Notes: generated from the letters alone by a model not told the origin. A stretch of DNA of 64,000 bases from Thalassospira indica (GCF_003403095.1 NZ_CP031555.1:3598001-3662000), one strand, 5' to 3'. Shown: positions 16,791-26,192, numbered from the stretch's first letter. Numbers and translations: made by a program.

Positions 16791-17893
16791 CAGTTAAGCT
16801 CCGAAAGTTCCGCCGTCGGGACGATCCCTTGCGCAAGACCAACACCGGCGATTTCTTCTTCGCCACTGGCATTGCGGGTATCCACATTGACAACCACCGA
16901 AAGCCCCGGTCGCAATGCCTTGGCCCATTTGCTGTCATCCAGTTCGATACGAACCGGGACGCGCTGGGTGATTTTGGTGAAGTTTCCGGTGGCATTTTCC
17001 GGCGGCAGCAGACTGAATTGCGCACCGGTTGCCGGGGCAAAACTTGCAATATGGCCAACAATCTCGGCATCCGGGAAGGCATCCACCTCGACCGCGACTT
17101 TCTGCCCCGGCGCCATGTGGCTGATCTGGGTTTCCTTGAAATTAGCCACGATATAGGTGCCGGGCAAAGGCACCAGCACCAGAAGCTGTTCACCCGGCTG
17201 GACCAATGCGCCAGTCTGAACCGACCGATTGCCAACCACGCCATCAAACGGCGCAAAAATCCTGGTATCATCAAGTGCCTGTTGCGCCAGATCACGTGCG
17301 GCTTCGGCCTGTTTCACAGCCCGCTCCGTCTCGATCTTCTGGGCGCGCAAAACACCAAGACGGCCTTTTTCCACCGCCAATGTTGCGTTGGCCGCCGCCA
17401 CCTCCGCCTGCGCGGTTTGGCGATCGGCCTTGGCGTAATCGAATTTCTGGCGGCTGGCCGCACCCTTTTTGACTAGATCGTCATAACGCTTGAAATCATC
17501 GCTGGTGCGTTCCAGTTCGACCCGCGCGATATCAACACTGGCCGCGGCCTGATTGATTGCGGCTTCCTGAAGGGTAATCTGTTGTTCCATGGTGCCGACG
17601 GCTGACCGGCGTGCCTCAAGAGCCGCTTCGGCCTTGGCCAGTTCAAGGCGGAAATCTTCATCCTTGATGGTCAGAAGCAAGTCGCCCTTGCGCACCGGCT
17701 GGTTTTCGGCCACCCGCAAATCCCCGACATAGCCTGACACCTTCGGCGACACCGCGACCTCATCGGCCTGAAGATACGCATTGTCGGTACTTTCATGGTA
17801 CTGACCTTCGGTCATCCAATAGAACCCGTAATATCCACCGCCACCGATAATCGCCGCTGCGATCAGGGGCAGAATGATCTTTTTCACACTCAT
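16790..17893 (-). CDS. emrA: HlyD-family membrane fusion protein (EmrA-like)
   Basis: A 367-residue periplasmic adaptor. It has a short cytoplasmic tail, one N-terminal membrane helix (LPLIAAAIIGGGGYYGFYW), two biotinyl-lipoyl half-domains (near residues 40-75 and 190-230) around a long alpha-helical hairpin, and a beta-barrel domain. The ATG at 17893, with AAGGA upstream, is preferred over two earlier in-frame starts because those would lie inside the operator region. It is the first gene of the pump operon and is read away from the TetR gene. Confidence 0.9.
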   Translation of the reverse strand: MSVKKIILPLIAAAIIGGGGYYGFYWMTEGQYHESTDNAYLQADEVAVSPKVSGYVGDLRVAENQPVRKGDLLLTIKDEDFRLELAKAEAALEARRSAVGTMEQQITLQEAAINQAAASVDIARVELERTSDDFKRYDDLVKKGAASRQKFDYAKADRQTAQAEVAAANATLAVEKGRLGVLRAQKIETERAVKQAEAARDLAQQALDDTRIFAPFDGVVGNRSVQTGALVQPGEQLLVLVPLPGTYIVANFKETQISHMAPGQKVAVEVDAFPDAEIVGHIASFAPATGAQFSLLPPENATGNFTKITQRVPVRIELDDSKWAKALRPGLSVVVNVDTRNASGEEEIAGVGLAQGIVPTAELSELN

Positions 17894-17910
17894 TGCCTGA
17901 TTTTTCCTTT

Positions 17911-17928
17911 TGGTATTGATCAGTACCA
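17911..17928. promoter_or_regulatory. TetR operator copy 1 (emrA side)
   Basis: TGGTATT-GATC-AGTACCA is an inverted repeat with six of seven arm pairs matching. It is nearly identical to a second site 30 bases away and lies in the divergent region between emrA and the TetR gene, 18 bases before the emrA start codon. Confidence 0.7.
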
Positions 17929-17940
17929 TTTGTCTATTTA

Positions 17941-17958
17941 TGGTACTACTCAGTACCA
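17941..17958. promoter_or_regulatory. TetR operator copy 2 (tetR side)
   Basis: TGGTACT-ACTC-AGTACCA is a perfect 7-bp inverted repeat with a 4-base spacer. Its distance from copy 1, 30 bases start to start, is about three helical turns and would place two repressor dimers on the same face of the DNA. Confidence 0.75.
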
Positions 17959-17986
17959 AACGTCAAGTCCGGAATCGGAATCCCCT

Positions 17987-18625
17987 GTGCAAGACACCAA
18001 GAAGATTGATCCCAGAACCGTAAAACGCCGCGAAGCCATCATCGCAACGGCGCGGGAATTGTTTTGCGAACATGGGCTTGCCGGTACGACGCTCGAAATG
18101 ATCACGGCCGAGGCCGGGGGATCACGCCGAACGATCTATGAGCTGTTTGGGAATAAGGACGGTGTATTCGAAGCCGTCATTCGCGATTGCACCGGGCGAA
18201 TCACATCGGTCATGAGCGACCTCGAAATGTCGGACTTGCCGCTCCGCGCGGCCCTAATCCATTACGGCGAAACGCTGATGACGCTTCTGACCATGCCCGA
18301 CACCATCCGTTATATGCGCCTGTTTCTGGCCGAGGTGCCCCGCTTCCCGAAACTGGGCAAGGTCTTTTATGAAAGCGGACTGATGACGGGGCGTCGATAC
18401 ATTGCGTCTTATTTCGAACGCCAGATGGCAGAGGGCAACTTCCCCAAGGGCAATCCCTGGCAAGCTGCGGTGTTCTTTTCCAGCCTGATCAAGGCGGATT
18501 ACGATATCCGGCAAATGTCCTATATCGATTGGGAGCCGCAGGAAAAAGATCTGCGTAGCCATGTGATTGCGGCGGTTGATATGTTTCTGCGTGGCCACGG
18601 GCTAGATCCGGAAAAAATGACGTAA
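17987..18625 (+). CDS. TetR/AcrR-family repressor of the Emr pump
   Basis: A 212-residue regulator. The helix-turn-helix lies near residues 15-60 (TLEMITAEAGGSRRTIYELFGNKDGVFEAVI); the C-terminal half is a TetR ligand-binding helical domain. I chose the GTG at 17987: it is the first start that yields a normal N-terminus, it follows GGAATCGGAA, and it lies downstream of both operators. Divergent placement next to emrAB with two matching palindromes between them supports autorepression and pump repression, released by a pump substrate. The inducer is unknown. Confidence 0.88.
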   Translation: MQDTKKIDPRTVKRREAIIATARELFCEHGLAGTTLEMITAEAGGSRRTIYELFGNKDGVFEAVIRDCTGRITSVMSDLEMSDLPLRAALIHYGETLMTLLTMPDTIRYMRLFLAEVPRFPKLGKVFYESGLMTGRRYIASYFERQMAEGNFPKGNPWQAAVFFSSLIKADYDIRQMSYIDWEPQEKDLRSHVIAAVDMFLRGHGLDPEKMT

Positions 18626-18792
18626 ACCATACGACGAACAACCCTCATGCCTGTGGTCGAAGGTGTTCGCATAGACTTTCGAAATTTATCACCCTGCAAG
18701 GTGGTGCTTCTGATATCGGAAAAATTCCTTAAGACCATCTCGAAACCTCACTGAAGCAAAGAGTTTTACTGAACTCTAATCAAGACCTTGCA

Positions 18793-19257
18793 CTAAGCAA
18801 TAATTTGAAATACCGCTTCAATTTCGACTAACCCACCAGAAGGCAAACTACTAACACCAACCGCAGTCCGGATATGTTGTCCAGCGGACCCTGGCCACAC
18901 TGTTCGGAAAACGCTTGAAGCACCGTCAAGGACCTTAGAATGGTCTTTGAAGTCCCTTGTTGCAGCGACAAATCCTCGCACTGACACAACTTGACTAATC
19001 CGGTTTAAAGCTCCCAGATGCCCTTTAGCCACTGCCAAGCATCTTAACGCACAGACCTCTGCCGCTTTAACGGCCTGACTGATGTTCTCTCCATCATCAA
19101 TTGGTCCGTATAGAACTCCATTTTTTGATCGCGATAGCTGGCCTGACGTATGAAGCAACTCATTGACAACTATTGCGGTTACATAGTCTCCATTGGCTTT
19201 GGGCAGTTCTGGCAAATGATAACCTGACAGGTTCAACCTCTCTTCAACATCATACAT
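18793..19257 (-). CDS. RidA/YjgF-family protein
   Basis: A 154-residue protein with the RidA fold; the family hydrolyses reactive enamine/imine intermediates made by PLP and related enzymes. The C-terminal half shows the long-subfamily pattern RDFKDHSKVLDGASSVFRTVWPGSAGQHIRTAVGVSSLP...VEIEAVF. It starts at the ATG at 19257, inside the end of the PhzF gene (8-base overlap), so the two are translationally coupled. It is the last gene of the TRAP/PhzF cluster. Composition is less GC-rich than in surrounding genes. The physiological substrate is unknown; the context suggests detoxification during catabolism of an amino compound. Confidence 0.82.
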   Translation of the reverse strand: MYDVEERLNLSGYHLPELPKANGDYVTAIVVNELLHTSGQLSRSKNGVLYGPIDDGENISQAVKAAEVCALRCLAVAKGHLGALNRISQVVSVRGFVAATRDFKDHSKVLDGASSVFRTVWPGSAGQHIRTAVGVSSLPSGGLVEIEAVFQIIA

Positions 19258-20125
19258 GACCAGCCACCCTCGACATACTGCGCTCGACAATACATTCACC
19301 TTTCAACCAACATGACACCACCTTGCCATCTTGTTGCTCAAAGCTAATGTCGATACGCGAAGGAAAGTTCATTGCCTCGCCCTGATGGATTACGACACCT
19401 TCAGTATCTTCAACGTAGTTCAAGTCCAGCAGACCGAACGCAAGTGCCGACGCTGCAATTCCTGTAGCCGCATCTTCCGGATAGCCGGAATTCGACGGGA
19501 ACTGGCGCGCATGAAAATGACCACGCTCCTTGCCCACAGCGAACGGATATAGTCCGGTACTCTCCATTTGGTTACAAACTGACCGAATATGCTCGAAGTT
19601 TGGTTTCAATTGATGGAGTTCTTCAACCGATTTAATCGGGATCAGCGTCTTGGTCCTACTTGTTTTCGCATTCATGCATACAGCGTTGTGAAAGTAGTCG
19701 TGGGGCAGGTTTAAGACGGATGCAATATCCTCCCCAGCTTTGCGAGATAGCTTTCTAACAACCCCAAGGGGCTGAGAAATTGCAATAGCTCCACTTTTTG
19801 GGACAATTGCTCGCACCAGACCACTTTTTGTTTCGATCAGCTGATTTTCGCCAGCAATCAAACCTGCATCACGCAAAGCCCAGAGCGCTCCGATGGTTGC
19901 ATGGCCACACATTTCCATTTCATGATTTGGGACGAAGTACCGCATTTGCCAATCTGCAGGTGAAACTTCGCTTGGCTTCTGAACAAAACCGCTTTCATGA
20001 CCGGTAACTTCGGCAATCTTGCGCATCTGCTCATTATCAAGTTCATCAGCAGCGATAACAATCGGCGCGGGATTTCCCCCGTATTCGGTAGCAGGGAAAA
20101 CGCGAATGATTTTTATGTCTGTCAT
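19250..20125 (-). CDS. PhzF-family isomerase/epimerase-like protein
   Basis: A 291-residue protein of the PhzF branch of the diaminopimelate-epimerase fold. Family marks include the N-terminal VFPATEYGGNPAPIVI, GHESGFVQKP with the conserved glutamate region, CGHATIGALWALRDAG (near residue 75), and the late SGYPEDAATGIAASALAFGLL. The start overlaps the TRAP stop by four bases (ATGA). Family members isomerise small amino or hydroxy acids, so in this operon it probably acts on the imported solute. Phenazine synthesis is excluded by the absence of other phz genes. Confidence 0.85.
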   Translation of the reverse strand: MTDIKIIRVFPATEYGGNPAPIVIAADELDNEQMRKIAEVTGHESGFVQKPSEVSPADWQMRYFVPNHEMEMCGHATIGALWALRDAGLIAGENQLIETKSGLVRAIVPKSGAIAISQPLGVVRKLSRKAGEDIASVLNLPHDYFHNAVCMNAKTSRTKTLIPIKSVEELHQLKPNFEHIRSVCNQMESTGLYPFAVGKERGHFHARQFPSNSGYPEDAATGIAASALAFGLLDLNYVEDTEGVVIHQGEAMNFPSRIDISFEQQDGKVVSCWLKGECIVERSMSRVAGHV

Positions 20126-21996
20126 TTTTTATCTCCAGCAACACTCATCGCATCTTCACTGCACTTCTCGTTTCTTTTTACAAATGAATACAACAAGATA
20201 GCCCCACCAATAGCAGCTCCGGCGACTTGCAGAGACCAACTAGGGAAAAGAATAAGGATTGAAGCGGAAGCAGTTATGAGGCGTTCATACGCGTTCAACT
20301 TAGCAAACGCCTGTCCAGTTGACGCAACAGCAAGAAGAGCAAGCGCAAAAACACCTGTTCCAGTTGCATGTACAACATCGGAAACATTGTTTGTAAAAAG
20401 TAACCCGTGAAACACAAACAGGACCGGCATGATGTAAAGCCCTTTGCCTAACATCATCGCATTAACTCCTGTTTTAACCGGATTTCCTCCCGCGATACCA
20501 GCTGCAGCAAAAGCTGCGAGACAAACGGGTGGTGTTAAAAGAGAGTCCTGGCTTAGCCAGAAAATGGCCATGTGAGCAGCAACCGGCTCAACACCCAGCG
20601 ACACTAGTGCTTGCGCCCCAAATGCAGCGACGACAATGTAGGATGCCGTAACAGGCAGCCCCATTCCGAGAAACATTGAGATCAGTGCAATAAGCCCTAG
20701 AATGATCAAAGCGTTCTCGTTACCGAAAGCAGCAAGAGATTGCGCAAGAGCTACAACTAGACCAGATGTTTCAACGGAGACGACAATGAGACCAGAACAG
20801 ATCAAAACAATTGCTGTTGGAAGCACTGTTTTCATCGTGTCTTCGACTATCGGAATCCATTTTGAAACCGTCAGAGGTTGCGGGCCAAGAAAGCTGCATA
20901 CCACAACACCTGCAGCAGCAATCGCAGCTGAATAAACAGGTGAATATCCAATTGAGAGCAAGATAATCAGGACAGCGATAGGAACAATGAAAGCAACACC
21001 ATCGCGAAGCCTTACTTCAGGAACCTCGTCATCCTCACAGATGTTTAGCTTCCCTGATTTCAACAGTTGCAAATGAACTGTGAAGGAAATCGACATAAAG
21101 TACAGAATGGCGGGGATGATCCCTAGCAGAACGAGTTCGGTATACGGAACTCCAACCCAGTCCGACATTATAAAGATTCCGGCGCCCATGATCGGTGGCA
21201 CAAGTTGAGACCCGGTCGAAGCCGCAGCTTCGACGCCACCCGCTATTTCAGGCTTCAAACCTGCTCGTTTCATCATCGGGATTGTCAACGCCCCCGTACC
21301 TGCAACGTTCGCCACAGCACTGCCACTGACGGTCCCCATGAGGGCGCTGGACAACACAGCGACATGGGCTGACCCACCCGGAATTTTTCGCAACAGACTG
21401 GCAGTGCCATTGATGATGAACTGCGTAGCACCTGCCGCACGCATCAGACAGCTCATGAAAACAAACATGAAGATGATTGTCGCTGAAATCGTCGTTGTGG
21501 ATCCTAACAGAGCGCCATCTTGCCAAAATAGCCGATAGGCCATCCGATATTCGCTGATACCTCCAAAGAAAAACACACCATCAGCGTATTTTCCCAGATA
21601 CATAACGTAAGCCATCAGGAAAACAGCAATGGCCGGTATCACCCACCCAACCACGCGTCGGGTCAGTTCAAGGACCAATAATACCGCTCCAAATGCGACC
21701 AATTGGTCCATAAGTGTCAACTCGAAGCGCTCAAAAACCTGGTCCTCGTTCAAGATGAAATAGACACCGGCGCAGAGACCTGTAAGTGCCAAAACTGTGT
21801 CTCGAAGTCTTTTTAACAGGGTAGCATCCTTCAGCAAGCTAAAGGCACCAAAGCCAAGACACAGAACAAAGGAAAGATGCCATGCATTCAGAATTGTGTC
21901 AGATATCGGAATGAACACGATAAATGTGATATGCAAGGCAATCGCAATCGCGGCCAACACACGCCAAGCGAGCGCGGAAAACAGAACTGTCCGCAC
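20122..21996 (-). CDS. TRAP transporter fused 4TM/12TM permease (TAXI type)
   Basis: A 624-residue membrane protein in which the small DctQ-like and large DctM-like TRAP components are joined, the normal form for TAXI-TRAP systems. About the first 150 residues carry four helices; the remainder carries the DctM repeats, with GTVSGSAVANVAGTGALTIPMMKRAG near residue 230 and GLPVTASYIVVA in the second half. It uses a GTG start preceded by GGGAG. Driven by an ion gradient, it imports the solute captured by the next-upstream binding protein. It is coupled to PhzF by the ATGA overlap. Confidence 0.9.
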   Translation of the reverse strand: MRTVLFSALAWRVLAAIAIALHITFIVFIPISDTILNAWHLSFVLCLGFGAFSLLKDATLLKRLRDTVLALTGLCAGVYFILNEDQVFERFELTLMDQLVAFGAVLLVLELTRRVVGWVIPAIAVFLMAYVMYLGKYADGVFFFGGISEYRMAYRLFWQDGALLGSTTTISATIIFMFVFMSCLMRAAGATQFIINGTASLLRKIPGGSAHVAVLSSALMGTVSGSAVANVAGTGALTIPMMKRAGLKPEIAGGVEAAASTGSQLVPPIMGAGIFIMSDWVGVPYTELVLLGIIPAILYFMSISFTVHLQLLKSGKLNICEDDEVPEVRLRDGVAFIVPIAVLIILLSIGYSPVYSAAIAAAGVVVCSFLGPQPLTVSKWIPIVEDTMKTVLPTAIVLICSGLIVVSVETSGLVVALAQSLAAFGNENALIILGLIALISMFLGMGLPVTASYIVVAAFGAQALVSLGVEPVAAHMAIFWLSQDSLLTPPVCLAAFAAAGIAGGNPVKTGVNAMMLGKGLYIMPVLFVFHGLLFTNNVSDVVHATGTGVFALALLAVASTGQAFAKLNAYERLITASASILILFPSWSLQVAGAAIGGAILLYSFVKRNEKCSEDAMSVAGDKK

Positions 21997-22064
21997 GAGA
22001 GAGCTCCCAGGTTTTAGGTAAGAGAGGAAGGCGGCGGGAGAACAACGTCTCCCGCCTCAAGACA

Positions 22065-23066
22065 TCAGGGCAGCAGATGGGTGGGGACATCTATCCCGAC
22101 ATCTTTGTAGTAACGAATGGCACCAGGATGCAGTGGGACAGGTAAACCCTGTAGTGCGTCATCCATACTGATCGCGCGGGCCGCCTGATTGGCCTGTTGA
22201 AGTTTGTGAAGATTTTCAAACATTGCCTTGGTAATCAGATAGACAGTTTCTTCAGACAGACCGGCAGATACTGCAAGGAAGTTTGGCTGGCGAATGGTCT
22301 GTACCGTCTCACCCTGATTCTCGTATGTTCCTGCTTTGATTTCTGCGCGCGTAAAGAGCCCGCCTGAGCCCTTGCTTATTGCCTCAAGCTGCTCATCGCT
22401 GACATTTAGAAGAGCAATCTCGTCGCCCGAAGTAACAAAGGCCTGCGCGACAGAAGGGGTTGGCACACCGGCAGAAGCACTCATGCCGTCAATTCGCCCG
22501 TTTTGCAGCGCCTCTGCTGCCGCATCATATTTCATGTTGGTCACTGAGAATGCTTTTTCCGGCTCAATGCCAACAGCACCAAGAACCAAACGAGAGGTCC
22601 CTTCTGTTCCAGAATTACGCGGTCCGATAGAGAACTGAGTGCCAAGATCACCGAGATCTGCAAGTGTGCCAGATTTAATTTTATCTTTCCGCACAACGAA
22701 CTGTTCGACATTTTGCCACAAAGCGGCAATTGACCGCAGATTTGTTACCGCAGGACGCCCTGCGCGTGTACCTGATGCGGTGTATCCGTCCCTGCCGTAC
22801 AAACCCATCATGATCGCCATCTGGGCTTCACCCAAGCGTATCAGGTCAACATTTTCTGCAGAGCCCCCCCAAGTTATCGGCGACATACGAATGTCGTAGA
22901 ACTCCGCGAGGTCGTTAGTAACAGCCGTTGAGAGGGCAACGCCTACCGGATAGTAAGAGCCACCGGTTGAAGCCGTGGCGAGAACAATGTTCTCTGCCGC
23001 CGCGGCACCTTCTGCGAACAAAAAAATGCCCGCAGCGGCAAACACAATACGTTTAATTCTTCTCAT
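22065..23066 (-). CDS. TAXI-family TRAP solute-binding protein
   Basis: A 333-residue periplasmic binding protein. The signal peptide (residues 1-24) ends GAAAA. The mature N-terminus LATASTGGSYYPVGVALS is the TAXI hallmark, and the mid-protein IGPRNSGTEGTSRLVLGAVGI fits the ligand pocket. I chose the ATG at 23066 because GGGAG precedes it; the upstream in-frame start would give an odd 11-residue extension. The TRAP permease follows after 68 bases. Known TAXI ligands include glutamate and other carboxylates; the ligand here is undetermined. Confidence 0.9.
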   Translation of the reverse strand: MRRIKRIVFAAAGIFLFAEGAAAAENIVLATASTGGSYYPVGVALSTAVTNDLAEFYDIRMSPITWGGSAENVDLIRLGEAQMAIMMGLYGRDGYTASGTRAGRPAVTNLRSIAALWQNVEQFVVRKDKIKSGTLADLGDLGTQFSIGPRNSGTEGTSRLVLGAVGIEPEKAFSVTNMKYDAAAEALQNGRIDGMSASAGVPTPSVAQAFVTSGDEIALLNVSDEQLEAISKGSGGLFTRAEIKAGTYENQGETVQTIRQPNFLAVSAGLSEETVYLITKAMFENLHKLQQANQAARAISMDDALQGLPVPLHPGAIRYYKDVGIDVPTHLLP

Positions 23067-23146
23067 TTTGGTCTCCCTGATTGATACCAAGTCAATCAAT
23101 AAGCGAAACCAAAATCCGTTGCTTTGTTGTCAGAGCCAGAAAACTT

Positions 23147-23989
23147 TCAGTTACAGGCCGAAGCGTTTCTTTTTCGTAGAGCGGAGGGGGAAACGCCAAA
23201 CTTTTCTCGAAAACCGGTTGAAAACGAAGCAGCGCTTTCAACACCAACTGACAAAGCAATTTGCTGCATGGACCACTGAGTGTTAATCACCTGATCATAG
23301 GCATGGCGATACCTTTGATCTTTCAAGAACCCGTGAATAGATTTGCCAGTTTGTTGACGAAAAACCCTGACTAGATGTCGACGGGAAATACCACATAACT
23401 CCGCAAGAGTATCTATTGAAGGCGGGTCAGCAAGGTCAGAGACAAGTATCTCTATAGCCTGGTCAACAATCCCTCTATGCGTTTCTTGCGGATGAACAAA
23501 ACAGGCTTTACTTGTTTTGATATTTTTGAGGCAATCTTCTGCGATCAGCGCCGATAGCTTGGTCTTCCAGTCCCTCTTACTCTGCCCAGAAAAGCTTGAA
23601 GAGAGGTTATTGTCTTCGCGCTCAAGAACATGCAAAAGATCAACAGTTGTCTGACCCAAAGACCAGATACCAGACATCAAACCCGCCCCTGCCCCAAGGC
23701 CAAAGTGGCCCGATAAAAACAATTCCCATTCCTTATTCAAATAGAATGCGAAATGCTTCTGGTCAGAGCGAATGGCTTTCGTCTGATGAGGCACCCCTGA
23801 CGCAACGTAATATGCGCACCTGCGCTCCAGTGAACGATGCTGCTGCGAGAATTGGTCAATTACTTTCATCGTACCTGATCGGGGTATCAGAATCATCGCA
23901 TGGTCTGCATGACTGTGCTCTGCAGTTGAATAGAATCTCTCATGCGAGTGAACAAACTTGACAGTATCAGTGTTGGAAAGATCAACCAT
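23147..23989 (-). CDS. AraC-family transcriptional regulator of the TRAP/PhzF cluster
   Basis: A 280-residue regulator with an N-terminal cupin-like sensor (ERFYSTAEHSHADHAMILIPRSG) and a C-terminal pair of helix-turn-helix motifs (about residues 180-277: IDTLAELCGISRRHLVRVFRQQTGKSIHGFL and MQQIALSVGVESAASFSTGFREKFGVSPSALR). It lies at the head of the cluster, 80 bases before the TAXI gene and in the same direction, so it probably activates the cluster when substrate is present. Its composition shares the less GC-rich character of the block. Confidence 0.88.
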   Translation of the reverse strand: MVDLSNTDTVKFVHSHERFYSTAEHSHADHAMILIPRSGTMKVIDQFSQQHRSLERRCAYYVASGVPHQTKAIRSDQKHFAFYLNKEWELFLSGHFGLGAGAGLMSGIWSLGQTTVDLLHVLEREDNNLSSSFSGQSKRDWKTKLSALIAEDCLKNIKTSKACFVHPQETHRGIVDQAIEILVSDLADPPSIDTLAELCGISRRHLVRVFRQQTGKSIHGFLKDQRYRHAYDQVINTQWSMQQIALSVGVESAASFSTGFREKFGVSPSALRKRNASACN

Positions 23990-24192
23990 CGGAAAACGAG
24001 CTCAAAGAAAACCTTTTAACTTTTAATAATAGACCAAGCTAAAGTATCGTCCCCATTATGTGAAAAGGCAAATTGATTCCGGTCGCATCTAAAACGCGAC
24101 ATCAAATGCAAGAGACGACCTCATTGATGGTGATCAAAGGCATCAACAGGGTTACCTGCGTGCAACCTAGTCGAACTAGAATCACATTCAAA

Positions 24193-24363
24193 CTAAAACA
24201 GCGTCAACAGCCGCCAGGCAATCGGTCCCAGCATTGTCAGGACGCCGACCCACATCATCGCAACACCCCAGTTGCGATCACGATTGGTAAAGCCGAAACC
24301 AAGCAGGCAAAAGCCGACAACGCAGATGATCAGGACAACGATGTTTTCACTTGCCAAGTTCAT
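24193..24363 (-). CDS. Small two-helix membrane protein, 56 residues
   Basis: A short reading frame beginning MNLASENIVVLIICVVGFC and ending IAWRLLTLF. Two hydrophobic segments (about residues 7-24 and 33-50) are separated by the polar loop TNRDRNW, giving a helical hairpin. A very good ribosome site (AGGGGA) stands eight bases before the ATG. Its GC-rich codons match the chromosome rather than the neighbouring block. I do not recognise the family. A role in the envelope is inferred only from hydrophobicity. It is a likely real gene that simple length cut-offs would miss. Confidence 0.65.
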   Translation of the reverse strand: MNLASENIVVLIICVVGFCLLGFGFTNRDRNWGVAMMWVGVLTMLGPIAWRLLTLF

Positions 24364-24782
24364 GACAGTTCCCCTTTGATGGCGCCCCGGAAATCGGAGT
24401 CTCCCCCATCCACCGGCAATACGGTCACAATATCGGCTAACGGATCAACCGGTCATTGATCCGGATCAGAAAAATCAACTCTGCGAGGCCGATAGACAGT
24501 TTTTTCGAACTTCTCGTCAAATTCGACTAAACGATCAGGATTATTGATCTTTTTGGCAACAAAAATCGCCAATTCACCTGATCGAAATGCCCGGATTTCC
24601 GGGTTTTGCCGCCCTCATCACATTGTTGTATTCCAGCCCTCTTTGATTTTCTGGTGGCTTCCTGTATGTTGCGGGCTCCCGACGCGGCCAGGGCGCTCCC
24701 TCGCGCGCCGGAAGACAGAGATTTAACCATCTTGAATGGCAGCCGCGCTGCATGTCGGCCGCGGCCAGCAAGGGAGTATTCT
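24364..24782. other. Intergenic region upstream of icd
   Basis: About 420 bases without a gene I can support. It contains overlapping palindromes at 24442-24468: GGATCAA...TTGATCC and TGATCCGGATCA. These may be operators for the small membrane protein or for icd. The icd promoter should lie in the last 150 bases; I cannot assign -35/-10 hexamers with confidence. Frames crossing this region are judged spurious. Confidence 0.5.
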
Positions 24783-25997
24783 ATGAGCAAGATTAAAGTT
24801 AAGAATCCAGTCGTCGAGCTCGACGGCGATGAGATGACCCGGATCATCTGGGACTTCATCAAAAACAAACTGATCCTGCCGTATCTCGACATTGACCTGA
24901 AATACTACGATCTTTCGGTTCAGAAACGTGACGAGACCGACGACCAGATCACCATTGATGCAGCAAATGCCATCAAGGAACACCGCGTTGGTGTCAAATG
25001 CGCAACCATCACCCCCGATGAGCAGCGCGTTGAAGAATTCGATCTGAAAAAGATGTGGAAGTCGCCGAACGGCACCATCCGTAACATCATCGGCGGTACC
25101 GTTTTCCGTCAGCCGATCATCTGCTCGAACGTTCCGCGTCTGGTTCCGGGTTGGACCCAGCCGATCGTTATCGGCCGTCACGCATTTGGTGACCAGTACC
25201 GTGCGACCGACTTCAAAGTTCCGGGCGCAGGTAAACTGACCATCAAGTTCCAGCCGGCAGACGGCGGTGAGCCCATCGAACACGAAGTTTTCGACTTCCC
25301 GTCCTCGGGCGTTGCGATGTCGATGTACAACCTTGATGATTCCATCAAGGGCTTCGCACGTGCTTGCATGAACTATGGTCTGTCACTCGGTTGGCCGGTT
25401 TACCTGTCGACCAAGAACACCATCATGAAAGCCTATGACGGCCGCTTCAAGGACCTGTTCGAAGAAGTCTTCCAGGAAGAATTCAAAGACAAGTTCGAAG
25501 CTGCTGGCATCACCTACGAACACCGCCTGATCGATGACATGGTTGCATGCGCGATGAAATGGAACGGTGGTTTCGTTTGGGCTTGTAAGAACTATGACGG
25601 CGACGTTCAGTCCGACACCGTTGCACAGGGCTTTGGCTCGCTCGGTCTGATGACCTCTGTTCTGATGACCCCGGATGGGCAGACCGTCGAAGCAGAAGCA
25701 GCCCACGGCACCGTGACCCGTCACTATCGTCAGCACCAGCAGGGCAAAGAAACCTCGACCAACCCGATTGCGTCGATCTTTGCTTGGTCCCAGGGTCTTA
25801 AGTACCGTGGTGAATTCGACGATACCCCGGAAGTCGTCAAGTTTGCTGAAACCCTTGAGAAAGTCTGCGTCGACACTGTCGAAGCCGGCTTCATGACCAA
25901 GGATCTGGCACTGCTGATCGGCCCGAACCAGAAATGGCTGACCACCAACCAGTTCCTCGACAAACTGGACGAAGGTCTGAAAGCTGCAATGGCCTGA
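24783..25997 (+). CDS. icd: NADP-dependent isocitrate dehydrogenase
   Basis: A 404-residue TCA-cycle enzyme that converts isocitrate to 2-oxoglutarate, CO2 and NADPH. It belongs to the eukaryote-like homodimeric type II class common in alphaproteobacteria, shown by the N-terminus [37 protein letters not shown] (substrate-binding serine loop), the metal-binding [10 protein letters not shown], and [29 protein letters not shown]. The ATG at 24783 follows AAGGGAG; an upstream in-frame start would add 59 atypical residues. Codon use is strongly biased, fitting high expression. A strong terminator follows. Confidence 0.97.
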   Translation: MSKIKVKNPVVELDGDEMTRIIWDFIKNKLILPYLDIDLKYYDLSVQKRDETDDQITIDAANAIKEHRVGVKCATITPDEQRVEEFDLKKMWKSPNGTIRNIIGGTVFRQPIICSNVPRLVPGWTQPIVIGRHAFGDQYRATDFKVPGAGKLTIKFQPADGGEPIEHEVFDFPSSGVAMSMYNLDDSIKGFARACMNYGLSLGWPVYLSTKNTIMKAYDGRFKDLFEEVFQEEFKDKFEAAGITYEHRLIDDMVACAMKWNGGFVWACKNYDGDVQSDTVAQGFGSLGLMTSVLMTPDGQTVEAEAAHGTVTRHYRQHQQGKETSTNPIASIFAWSQGLKYRGEFDDTPEVVKFAETLEKVCVDTVEAGFMTKDLALLIGPNQKWLTTNQFLDKLDEGLKAAMA

Positions 25998-26031
25998 TCG
26001 ATCTGATCAAGCGGCAGTTTGCCAATCAGAA

Positions 26032-26066
26032 AACCCCTGTCGGGAAACCGGCAGGGGTTATCTTTT
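26032..26066 (+). terminator. Terminator of icd
   Basis: A 12-bp stem including one G-T pair, closed by a GAAA tetraloop at 26044-26047, and followed by ATCTTTTATC. Confidence 0.88.
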
Positions 26067-26084
26067 ATCAATACTGAATTCCGG

Positions 26085-26123
26085 ACAAAAAGAACCCCGC
26101 CGGCGGGGGGCCAGGCGGGGCTG
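26085..26123 (-). terminator. Terminator of the Gly-rich protein gene
   Basis: On the minus strand a GC-rich stem (CCCCGCC / GGCGGGG with a C-rich intervening loop) is followed by TTCTTTTTG, about 70 bases after the stop of the gene at 26193. Confidence 0.7.
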
Positions 26124-26192
26124 CAAGTTGCTACGGCCCAGGCTCAGGCCGCGGCGGTCAAAGCAGGATCAGCTGCTTTGAACTGGGATGTC

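Noticed and set aside
24073..24459. 128-codon plus-strand frame opposite the small membrane protein gene
   Set aside because: Polar, low-complexity product without domains; the minus strand has a better start signal and coherent membrane topology.
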